A stretch of 64,000 nucleotides of DNA from Cynocephalus volans (Eukaryota; Chordata; Mammalia; Dermoptera; Cynocephalidae), in NCBI RefSeq assembly GCF_027409185.1, contig NC_084471.1, forward strand, positions 6,912,535-6,976,534, written 5' to 3'. Shown here piece by piece: positions 35,661 through 47,600 of the stretch. The first letter of the stretch is position 1. Every line of letters begins with the position of its first letter. The position numbers were made by a program, and so were the translations under genes. Below the pieces are notes generated by a model, which was not told the DNA's origin, made no database searches, and saw nothing but the letters and a program-made list of their open reading frames with translations.

Positions 35661-38600
35661 GGATCTGTTCCGAGCCAGGAGTCCCAGGTGCCTGGCAGTA
35701 AGGCCCGCTGGTGGGTGCTGCAGGGCATCGCACAGGTCTCTCTGCCATCCGTCCTGGCACCCTGGCCCCGTGGGTGCTGTGCCTGTCCCCACACGCCGGT
35801 GAAGTCCCGAGGCTCGGTCTGCGGTCCATGTCATCAGCACCTGGAGCTCAAACCGGACTGGTGCCCTGGCTCCTTCCTACCGTGGTCGCATGGACCCCGC
35901 AGTCATTGGAACCCCAAGGGCTCGGTTTCCCCGTTGTAGATGATGGTCGTATCTACTTCACAGGGTTGGATTAAAAGGGCGCATGTATGAGACGGAGTGT
36001 AGAGTTAAATAAAAGTGACAGGAGGTCATTGTTTGTACTCAGTTTCTGCACCGGACTCCAACAGACCAGACTAAACATCAAGACAGTTATTCATTCAACT
36101 GCAACCAGTTACTATGGGTGAGAGCCATCTGGATGCGGGCCAGTCACATTGGTGACAAGACAGCCATGGGCTTACTCTTGGTGGTGGCAGAAACAACTAC
36201 CCCACCTCAGAAAAACACTATATAATCACTAACAGTCACACATTGTGATAAGTGCAATGAAAGAAACAAATGAGACAACAGAGAATGAGAAAAGAGTAAT
36301 TTTTAGTATCATATCAAGTTATGTTACCACTCCCTCGGGACAGCAGAAACATTGCACGTCCTTTTCTTCTCCCCACTTTTTCCCTCCCAGAGACCCTGAC
36401 ACCCTTTTCCATTTAAATTGCAGCACCCTGGGCCTCCAGCATCTCTGGGCTAAATATTCAAAGTCCACATTCCCCTTGCCTGGAAAAAGGCAGAACCCAG
36501 TGCCTTGCAGGTCCCTGCCCTTCCTTCATTGTACCCCCAGCAGGTTGACCTGTGTGTCTGTCTTCCCAGCTACAGCATCAGCCCCAGGAAGGTGGGGACC
36601 CGGTCTGTCTGGTTCACTCACAGAACCCAGACCCTAGTGCAGTGCCTGGCACCATGCACGGATTTGGTGAATATCTGCTGAGTTACTGCTCTCCTACCCA
36701 GACCAGGGGAGATGGAGGCAATGCTCAGCTTCTACTCTGAGCAGAAGCTACCCATCCCCAAAGACAGGTGAGAGCTGGGAGGGTACCCAGGAGGGAGGAC
36801 AAGAGGTGTTGAGTAATCTTCCCACTACCGGGACACCAAGCCTTCCAGGATGCCTACAAGGTTGTCCTGACTTGGTCATTGCTATATTCCTGGCACTTAG
36901 AACAGTGCCTGGCTGAGTAAATAGTCGATGCCACCATCATTATGTTGTAGAGAAATTGAAGGTGACAAATTCCTCCTTTCCACCCGTAGATTGCAACAAG
37001 TCATAGCCGAATATTTGAGAGCCTGTTGTGCGAAAGGCCCTGGGCCAGGATGGCAGAGGGCACGTGAGGAACAGTCACATGCTTTAGCCTTAAACAGATG
37101 CTGACTGTTGCAGTGTATACTTTGTAACATATTACAGGCTCTGGGCAGTCATGCAGTGCCTGTGCCTGTTTAACTTTCTTTATCCCAGTATTGCCTGAAT
37201 TTATTGGGTCACAGAGATGTTTTGGTTTTTGCTTCTGTGGCTTCAATGGCCTTTGGCGGTGCTGTTCCCCAGTCCTTCTTGTGCTCCTTAAGGCAAGAGG
37301 TAGAACTGCATTTCCCCGCCCCCATCCATGCAGCTGGATTTGGTCAAAAAATCATGAGCAGGAGGGATGTGTCGCTTCTTGATGAAAACCCCACCATGGC
37401 AATCGGCGATCCTCTGTGATGGGACAGTATCAGGCTGGGACCAGGAATGAGGACTGCTTAAGACAGAGCCCAGCCAAGCCTGATGGGCATGTAGTGTGAG
37501 TGAGAAATAAACCTGGGGGGTTCTGTTAATGCAGCATAACCCAGCCTATTCTAATGGATAAAATCACCTAGTAGCATCTGCAAGGACACTCGCATTCCAG
37601 AAAACTTGGTTTACAAAGTGCTGATCTGCTCCAATTGGAAGTATAAATGCAGTTTAGTGACTGCGCTGGTTCCTTAATAAAATCAAATGTCAAGTCCCAT
37701 TGCCCATGGGAGGGGAGGCTGGATCTTCCCACTGGAGTCACATTCCTATTAGTTTGGGACACCCACAGCGTGGGCTCCCCAGGGCCTTCAGCCCTTGTTT
37801 GCCCTTGTGTGGGGAGAGGGTTAGAGTATTATACCCTCCAAACTGGGAAGGAACTTTCGGACCAAAGGATGAGGCAGGCAAATTCACACAGTCTTCAAAA
37901 AGTTTTATTGAAAGGGTAACTTACATATGGGGAAAAGTTGCCTGCAGAGAAGAATCAGATGTGTACAGCAGAAGAGAGCTCTCTCTGGCTTGTAGGAAAG
38001 ACTTACACAGCATAACTTCAAAGAAATAGTTAAGGAAAAAATTAATCTCCTGTGACATATGAAGCAGGGGGCTTGTGAAGCTTATGGACAGACAAGCGGA
38101 CACCAGGAGTTGCAATAGTCACCTAGTCCCTGAGCCCTACGTTCCTCTTATGCTGGCCCTAAGTTACTCTGTAAGTGGTCAGTGGAACAAACGAATGAGG
38201 CTGAACAGGCACTGACATGGTGAGCGGGGCACAAGATGGTGTTAGACCTGCTCACCCTCTAACAGCCCCTCCCCAGGGGTGAGCACCTGAGGTGAGGGGC
38301 TTGTCCCCGTCACTTTATCTCCCCGGCACCTGACGTCTGAGGAGTGGAGGTGAGTGCGTGGGAGGCATTCCACAAGGCTGAGGCCCGCGTGGAAAGCAGG
38401 GTGACCCGAGGAAGAGGCTGTGGGACAGCAGGGGAAGGCTGGAGCCTCTGCAGGAAGGTGGCTGCTGGGTCTGGCCGGGGGTGTGTTGGTCAGATCGGCC
38501 CCACAGCAGCAAGGAGGGCAGATGGACCCAAGGCTGAGAACGGGCCACGGGTCTCCAGCAGGAAGCTGTTGCAACAGCCCAGCTAGAAAGTGCAGGGCTT

Positions 38601-41383
38601 GATCAGGACAGCAGCAGGCCAGGGATGAGGGCCAGATTCCAGAGACATTAAGTGGAGGCAGGTTTGGGGCCAGCCGGAGTGGGGTGGGGGACCTCCCTGA
38701 GTCCCCAGTTCCTGGCTCGGGTGGCTTGGGGGTTGACAGAACTGAGGCGCTCTGTGCTGGGGGGTTGATGCTGAGGTGCTGCTGAAGGCTGCCCAGTGGG
38801 TAGCACCAGAGACTGGGTGTCCTCGGAGTGGGAGAGGCCTCCCAGAAGCAGCTGTGCACACGCAGCAGAGCAGCCACAGCTGAGCCTCGGGGACGAGCCT
38901 GGCGCCCAGGACAGAGACAGAGCAGCGTGAAAGTCTGGGGTCCCACGGGAAGGAGGGAGATTCTGAGAGGGTCTGGTCCACACAGACCAGGAACAAGCAC
39001 GTGGTCCCTGGCAGCGTGGAGGCCACCTGGCCTGGCAGGGCCATCAGGGAACGTGACCGTAAACCCACGGAAGGGGGACAGTTTTAAAGAAGCTTGGCTG
39101 TGAGAGAAGGAAAGCACACCACACTCCTTGGTGAGGATGTAGAGACAAGGGAAAGCATTTTAAAAATCACATTTATTTGGAGCTATTTTTCTGATGCTGA
39201 AAGTATTTCATGTTCACAATAGAAATCTGGAAAACACATATAAGCACAACAAATAAAATGCAGTTATGAATAACAGCGTAATGATAACGACTAGGAACAC
39301 TTTGGTATATACTGTTTCAGTTTTATTTCTATATATCCACACATATACATATATATGCCCACATTTTATTTTTCAGCAAAATTGGGCTCGTACTCTGTAC
39401 CATGTTGTGCCATCTGTTTACCAAATAAAAACTGGTGCTCCCTAACATTAAATGTACTATACATTGATCATTCTTGAATGCAGTATTCCAAGCCCAAATG
39501 TAGCATAAATTAAAGGGAAGGCTTTATTTGACGAGGTGGGAGGAACTCAATGTTTTCATATGCTGATGAGAAACTTCAGAGTCATCACAGAAGAGGAGAG
39601 GCCCGGGGTGGGCGGGAGTGTCTTCTGGGATCCAGCAGAGAAGGCAGGATAGGGCAGTGCTTAAGGCACAGGTGGGGAGGGAAGCCTTGGCCATTTCTAA
39701 AATATTATACTTTTTCCTTATCTTAGTACATATTTTTTTAAAAATTACACAACATATGCTCATTGTAAGAAGGGTGAATAATTTTAAAAAGCAGAAAGAA
39801 AATACGTCCCATGTAATCCTATCAGCCATTTAACATATTTCCTGATAATGATAGTAAAGCCAGTGTATACATCTGTATGGAAATACACTGGTTAAAGTGC
39901 AGTTCTATTTGCTAATGACCTAGGATGTGGTTCATTGGAAGAAAGCCTGCTGAGAAGCTTGGGAAGGATGAGGGTGTGTTACAAGGAGTCCGGGTGGGTG
40001 TCAGGTGTGGCCTCCCCCACCCCCACTCCGGCTCTGCAAGGGGGCAGTGCTTTGGTCTGGTGCCTGGGTGGCGGGGGGGAGCCCACCACTCACCAGCCCT
40101 CACCTCACCAAGGAAGCGGGCACTACCAGAACTGGAAAGCCAGGACTGAATCCAGAACTCCTGCCCCAGAGGGGACTTCTGTGTACTGGGCGAGGACTCC
40201 GGATTTTCACAAGTAGCCTCTGCTTTTGAGGAGTTCACAATCTCATGGCAGCTCAAGAGAACAGCTCACACAGAGTTTGCCCCTGGAACCACATTTTCTT
40301 TTAAAAGGTACATCTTCTCAGTAAAGCCTGAACTTGCCAGTTCTTTGACTTCAGGATACTTGCACAATGTAGGTGAGAGTGGTGACTGCCTTTGCCAACA
40401 CTGAGGAGTTTGAACATATTGTTGTTTCTTTTTCAGTTGTATATATTATACTAAAATGCATAAATAAGAAAAAAAACATGCATTTCACCTTCACTCATCT
40501 TATGCTGAGCTTGCTACCAGATTACCACACCCGGGAAAAGGTAGGTTCTCTCCTCAAGTGCTTTCTCTATCAAGGCTGGCGGAGTAGAGAGAGAAGCAGG
40601 GTGAGGAGAAAACAGGAAGATGCAAAGAGAAAAAAGAACGCAGACCAGAAACATGGGGAACACAAGCCAAGTTCAAGTTGAGGGCTGCAGGAAAGTAGGT
40701 GGAACCTTCCACTGTGTTCGGCTCCTGCCCAGGGGCCAGGGCGACTGCCCTGCACACTAGTTTTTTTTTTTTCTTTAGGGCTTAATTCATTCTATTAACA
40801 TCTCATTGATTCACATAATACATATTCAATAGATAATAAAATTCTCTTATATTTTTATATAAAACTCTTTGTAAAATATTTTAGCTAGGTCAAAAAGGTG
40901 GTCTAAAATGTAAATAAGTTATCTTTAATGCCACCTGTACCCTTCTTGGGGAATAATTGTAGCCCCCTTCACCACCACCACACTGAGGCCAGCCCAGCCC
41001 TCAGCCACGAGCCCCCACCTGTCCAAAAGGTGACCTTTCCTGGAACCTGGCACTGGGACCGTCTAATCATTAACAGGGCTGTGAGACAGTCGGTGACGGA
41101 CTCTCCATGCTGCTTCCTGGGGCCATTTCCCAACCGATTTAAATGATGCTTAAATATTAGATTTCCTTAAGTGCTAGACTTCCACACATACCAAATGTAG
41201 CTTGCTAGCTTTTCATAACACCAAATCCATTGCCTTTGGTTTCAGTAAACTATAAATTTAGCACAGAGGTCATGCCTGTCACAGGCATGGAGTCATTAAA
41301 CAGCAGTGCAGAGGTAGCTGCACAAAGATTTGAAAGTCTCAGCCCCTTCGAAGGAATTTCCCCGACTTGCCTCCTCAAATGAT
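35661..41383. other. SAMM50-PNPLA3 intergenic region including the PNPLA3 3' UTR
   Basis: No gene recognised on either strand. It holds an L2 at 36430-36690, a GC-rich stretch at 38240-39120 with long but unconvincing frames, and AT-rich sequence at 39160-39480. The right end must include the PNPLA3 3' UTR. Candidate minus-strand poly(A) signals are ATTAAA at 40924-40929 and AATAAA at 39523-39528; I cannot choose between them. Confidence 0.65.
36430..36690 (+). repeat. L2 LINE 3' region
   Basis: Shows L2 blocks such as ccttgcctggaaaaaggcag and the end tagtgcagtgcctggcacca. Confidence 0.6.
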
Positions 41384-41624
41384 TCAGTGACTCTTTTCGA
41401 TTGGAAAAGTAGGGTCTGCAGAGCATGCCTCTGCCCCAGCAGATACTTCATTGCCCAAGAAGTAGGTCGGGCTGGACTTGAAGATGGACTGCTGGGTGGC
41501 CTCAGCTTTGGCCCCCACTGGACAGTCCACAGGGTGGGTATCTGGTTCACCAGGGGAGTAGGGAGTCCAGCTATGTTCCAGTCTGGGTGGGGACGCCTGC
41601 CTGCAGCTCGCTGACACTCGGGGT
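41384..41624 (-). CDS. PNPLA3: PNPLA3 coding exon 9 (C-terminus and stop)
   Basis: Encodes [18 protein letters not shown], then a Pro-rich segment, [20 protein letters not shown] and [17 protein letters not shown] with stop TGA at 41384-41386. The KAEAT and FLGN stretches and the EKS end match the human tail; other positions vary freely. Acceptor tttcag. Confidence 0.93.
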
Positions 41625-44600
41625 CTGAAACAAATGAAGAAAGCCAGCTCAGTGGCCCCTCCTGCTGCTCTGAGGTCTTTGGTCCCAGTGCGGATGGAAT
41701 GATGCTTCCGGCCACTCAGCACACTGCTCTGGGCACCACGGGTGGTCCAGCCCAGAGCCACAGCTTCCTCCAGCCCTCAGTGCTGGGCTGATGTCACCAT
41801 CCTGGTCCTCCAAGCCCACAGCCCTCCCAGTCTCCTGGACGTCTCCCCCCGGACAGCCACAGGCATCGCCCATCAACAAGTCCCTGATGGGGCCTATTGG
41901 CTCCCTCCACACAAACCACCCGTTCAGTCCGGACAGGCTTGCCACGGACCCCTCCTTCTGTCCCTTGAGCCTAGGGAAGCCTCTCAATCCCACAAATTGT
42001 GTTGAGACCAGGCCCCCCTTGTCCTCGCTAGTGAGCCTGTTGCCAGCCAGGCCCCACAGTCCACCTTCCACACGGCCACTGCCGTCATCTTCCCAGTACG
42101 AATCAGGCCTTCATGCTCCCCTGCTTTTAACGCCTTCAGTGTCTGCCAATCACAGTACCATCAGCAACAGAGTCCCCACCTCCTGAGTGTGCACCACATG
42201 CCAAGTACTGGCTAAGGGCTCTGGAAGCTGCACAGACACCCAGTGAAGGGATGAGACTCATCCCTGCTGGACAGGTGAGGAAACTGAGGCCCGTGATTCT
42301 CAGGGTAAGGCCCAATCCTCCTAACTGAAGCAAAGCCCTTCTTGCTCTGGATCAGAATTTTCAGAATCCAGAAAGTAGCGGTATCACCAGGGCCACCGTT
42401 AACAACGAAGACCACTGGTTCCTCCCCCAGGGACTGTGATCAGGAAGTCTGAGGTCACAGGACGGGGAATCTGCATTAGCAGATACTTCCTGCCCACACC
42501 AAGAAGCCTTGGCTGGCCCTGCCTCTCACTCGCTCTGTGCCCACCGCCCTCCCTGTGCTGGGGGCACCCTGGACTCCTTCTCTTAGGCAAAGCAATACTG
42601 ATACTCCCCAACCCTCGCTCTGTCCCCTGCTTTATCACTGAGCTCTCTCCTCCTCTGCCACCCACACTGGGCTCAAATGGACACACCCGGCAGGAAGGCT
42701 CCCCAGGCCCCTGGGCAGTTGGGTGTGGGTTACAGATGTCAGCAGACATACTGGGATTCTGATTGACTCAGCTGCTTCCCACAAGACAGGACCCCCTGCA
42801 CCTACCCAGCGTTCAGTCAGACATTTCTAGAATGCTGTATGAGGCCTGATCAGATGAAGGGAGTGCCCATCCAGCCCACACACCCACAGCCAAATTACTT
42901 ACCTGGAAGCGGGGAATAGATACATCATCATTTGAGCACAAATCTGAGGGGTCACCCCTTGCAGCCACTGGATGTCATTAGGGATGTCTGGAAACCACAT
43001 CACCAGTCTGCAGGAGTGAAGCCAAGACCGCCCCACACACATGTGAGCATCACCGTATCAGCAGGAAGATGAGACAAAAAGAGCAAAACGAAAACTAAAT
43101 AAGAAGCAGTTCTCGTAGTTTTTTTCTCTTTGGCTCCTGGCCACTGTGCGGATCCAAGCCCTTGGCCTTGGTGTTATCAGCACCGCGCTCTCCCACGTGA
43201 GCCACCGGCTGGTCCTAAAGCAGTTGTCTTACAACAGCTCCCTTGTCCGGGTAAGCTGCAGCGTCATCTCTAACCCCAATCGGACAAGTTCCCAGAAGGT
43301 GGATTTGGGATGTTACAAAAAAGATGAACCCACCTAAAATCCCTAAAGCAAAGTGAAGCCACTTTTAGTTCAAGAAAGCTCAGGGGGGCTTACACGGAAA
43401 TAAAAGGAAATGGCCTTGATTTCCCAGGGCTCTACCTGTCTCAAAGAGAAGCGAGGCAGATGCCAGCTACAGCAGAGTATCTTGTGGTTGGTATCCACAC
43501 TCTGCATGGAGGCTGCTGTGCTCGGTCATGTGCAAGCCCAGCAGGGGTACCACGGCGAGGCCTGACCACTGCCCCCCATAGACTCCTCATCCCTCAGACA
43601 CAAAAAGGACCCCCACATCATGAGCTTTGATAAGTATCTGAACACAAACCTCAGCCTGGGGCAACAGTGTTGCAGGAAAGAGGGGCTGACTCTGGAGGGG
43701 GTGGAGATGGAATCTGGGAAGGCTAACCAAGGGAGAGAATGGAGCTAGATTTTGAAGGAGGCCTTGGACGTTAAACGATGGACTGAAGGACATGCCAGAC
43801 TAACTTGCTAACAAGAAGGCAATTCACTGATTCACTGCAGTGAATCTGAGGAAGGCTGACATATGGCAAATGCCCAGGATTCCAGCACACACGCGCCTGC
43901 CTCCAGTCCTGCCCAGCATATCGTGGATACAGCAAAAGTGCAGACCTACAAGAAGTGATAATTCTGCAAAAGCAATGAGAAAGGAAGGAAGCTGGGCAGA
44001 GGTCACCAATGAGCAACAGATTTCAATAGAATCCTGGGCCAATACAGAAGGGGAGGGGGCTGATGATGAAACAGGCAGAGCCAGACCCTCCACCCATCCA
44101 CCTCTGCAAGGCACAGGGGGCGTTTACTGCCAGAGCAAAACCTGATAGTTCAAGTAACCCTCTGGGGAAAGGAAGGGCTTCTAGGAAAGAGGTAGCACCT
44201 CAAATTGACCTCCCATCTTCTGGCAGTGGGAGGCCCCCCAGTCACTGTCTGGGAGCTCTGCCAGGTGACACCCCTACCCCTTCTCACACTGAGCTGCCTT
44301 GTAGGGCAGAGACCTGACTGGAAAGCAGACTGGTCTCACCATAGCATGGGAAACCCAGCCCTGCAGTCCTTTGTGTCTACACAGGAACCAAGGACCACCG
44401 GGCACATGCCAAGAAGGGATAGCATGAAAGAGAAAGATGAGATAAACAGAAAAACTGACCCAAGAAGAAAGAGAGAAGGGATGACTCAGAAGACAGCAAA
44501 TATGTCAAGAGAATACTACATCCATAAAACAAGAACAGAATGCTAAGAAAAAAGAACCAGCAGGGAACAAGAGAGCACTCTTGGGGACTAAATTATGCTC

Positions 44601-47600
44601 ACTGAAATCAAACACTGTAGAATAGAACTGGAAGATAACATTTGAGGAAATCCATCAGAACAGAGGCAAAAAGATAAAAAGAGATGAAAAATATGGAAAG
44701 AAAAGTCAGTCAGAGAGACAGGAATACAACCTAGGAGGCCAAACGTCTTACTAACATAGAGCCTCAGAAAGAGGGGGGAAAAAAAGGAAATTGGAAGAAT
44801 TACAGAAATAACAACAGAAGATCATTTCCCAGAGCTAGAGAAAGACAGAGGCTTTGACTCTAAGGAACTGCCCAGCTGAATGAATGAAATGAACTCACAG
44901 AAGACGCAGCCTCATGAAATTGCAAATTGAGGGCTAAAAAGACAGTCCTAAAAGCACTCACCTACAAAGAAGTGAGAACGTGGCTGTACTATACTCCTCA
45001 TCAACAATTCTGGATGGAACAATGTCTCAATACTCTGAGAGGAAATAATTTTCAACCTGCAATTTTATATGCAGCCAACCCATCAATCAGATGTGACAGA
45101 AAATAAGCACATTTCCCGGCATGCATAATTTCATGAAGTTTACTCAGGAAATCCTTGAGAATTTACTTGAGGCCCGCTCCAGAAAAACAACAGAATATGC
45201 CAAGAAAAAGGAAGATACAGGATCCAGGAAGCCATGGGACCAAGGACAGGAGATGGCAGGAGAAGGCTGTGTCGTGGACACCCCAGGGCACTCACAGCTG
45301 GAGCTGGGGGACTAGGAGAAGTCCCAGTACAATTGACAGGACCAGAACTTCCACGTGATCTTAAAAACCAACTGCTGATGGGTCAGCTTGTTCTCCCTCT
45401 CTCAGGATCATTTCCCCAGGAATCCAAATCCCTGCCCCTCGAAGAACACGGAATCTGGGGTTATTTGAACAGCTTAAGTGTTAAATCACCAAGTCCAGGG
45501 CCCAGTCCACTGACCTCTTCCTAGCAGGCAGGTCTGTGTGCCTTGTGCCTCCTCATGTTGTCAAGCTCTTTGGTTCCCCCTTTCTTGGACTTCCTACAGG
45601 CCCTTGTTCCCCAATTCCTGACATCTCTTAGCTCCATCTTTTCTTCAGACCAGGGTGATTTTTTAAAAATCAAGTGTCTTCCATTTCCTGAAAACCCACC
45701 AAGGTAGGTTTTCTCATCCAGATATTACAGATGAGAATGCTGAGGCTCAGAGAAGTTGAGTGACTTGCCTGAGGTCACACAGCTTAGAAACTGCAGAGTC
45801 CCGGTCTGTTTCTAAAGCCCATACTCTTCATTAGTATAGTGGTGAGAAAAATAAATCAATAAAGCCCATACTCGTTTGTCTGTCATCTAATTTTTGCTAC
45901 CATTATTACTGTCTTTTTTTTTTTTTTTTTTTTTTTTTGGTGGCCGGCCACATGGATTGAACCTTGGACTTTGGTGTTCTCAGCACCATGCTCTAACCAG
46001 CTGAGCTAACCAGCCAGATTTACTGTTATTATTATTTGAAAACAGAAATCAATGACACCACTAACTGGATGCTACTACATGACAAGCACTTCACGCACAG
46101 CACCTCACTGAGTCTCCTGACTATCCCCTGGCTTAGGGGATTTCTCTTACCATCCCATTTTCTAGATGGGAAGCTGCAGCACAGAGAGGTAAATTTAGTT
46201 GTCCAGGGTTACACAGCTTGGTAAGTGATGCAGCCAGGATTTGAACCGGGGCAGTCTGACTCCTGAGCCAAGCTGATGACCACTCTGCCCCTTGTGTCAG
46301 AGGGAGCCCGAGCAGTAAGTTCTAGGAACATCTCACTCTGAACTCCTGATTGCTGACTCTGAATCCTATTAACAAACTATGACTACAACAAAAGATGGAA
46401 TACTCTAGTACCTTCACGTGATTTTTGCAAGAGGAACAGGCCTGAGGGACAGCAGGGACCCTGTTTCTAGACCTGGTCCTCCTACTAGCCAGCTCTGTGA
46501 CCTCAGAGCTGTGACCCAACCTCACCAGGTCTCCGTTTCCCCAAGCAATCATAAGAAGCTGGACCAGATGCTACGTGAGGCAACTGCCAGCTCGGAGTCC
46601 CCTGGGAGGTTTCAGAGCTCACAGTGAATTACAGGTGCATGTGGCTCTATGGTTGGGTGGCAACTTTCAGGGGTGCTGTATAAAGACCATGAGCTGCCTC
46701 CTGCTGTCCAAGAAGCCAAGCCCTGGGCTCAGGGCCATATATGTATTATCTCATCTCACACCAACCCTGTGAGGAAGGCACAGAGCTACATAAAACACTC
46801 ACCTCTGGATAAAGGCAATGGCAGATTCCACGGGCAGGGTACAGGGCAGCATCACGTAGGACAGTATCCTGATGGGTAAGAAGCTACAGATCTTGCTCAT
46901 GTATCCATCTCTCTGTTTCATTGCTCCAGTCATTACTGGAAAAGACAATTTGGAGATATATCTCTCACCAGTGTGAGAAACCAAGTCACCTTACTCCACC
47001 AATGCTTGGAATTTCTACGAAATACACTAATCCTGGCAGCCAAAGAGTAGGACACATTCACACAGGAGACAGGAGGTGAGGTGTAGCAGGCTGTTCCTTT
47101 TACAGCGAAGGTGATGTAAAGATCAAGTCAGGAGCCCGGCCCAGGAGGCCCGTGATGGCATGCAGGACACAGGGCTCCCCACAAACAACCGTCTTAAATC
47201 AACAAGAACATCAGCAGGAGTGAGTGAGCTTCTCAGGCAGCACCAGCTGCGCACGCTGCTCCCTGCACCCTCAGTTGGGTTCCACCTCCTTCCTCCCAGG
47301 GCCCCAGCCTTTTCTCTCCCCTCTCCACCGACCTCAGGATGCCTCAAATCATACTAATATGGGCAGCTGCGTCTCCCAGCTCTTAGGATATTAGCACCCC
47401 ATGGGCTAGGAATTGTGTCTGACTCATCTTTGAATTTCTCCAAATGCCTGACTCAGAAGCTGGTATGTGCATTCACCTATCTGTCTGAGTCTATTCGGGC
47501 TGCAATAACAAAGTACCACAAACAGGGCAGGTTATAAATGAGCACTTATTTCTCACAGTTCTGGAGGCTGGGAAGTCCAAGATCAAGGCACCAGCAGATG

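Noticed and set aside
35268-35840. A 190-codon minus-strand frame over the SAMM50 promoter
   Set aside because: It is out of frame with MGTVHAR and lies in a CpG island; no homology recognised.
38242-39117. A 291-codon open frame on the minus strand between SAMM50 and PNPLA3
   Set aside because: Pro/Ser/Ala/Leu-rich, GC-driven, with several overlapping frames in the same block and no recognisable domain or splice partner. Probably composition, though RNA-seq could settle it.
39523-40929. PNPLA3 polyadenylation site
   Set aside because: Two candidate signals on the minus strand (40924-40929 ATTAAA and 39523-39528 AATAAA) exist, but neither can be supported over the other without transcript data.
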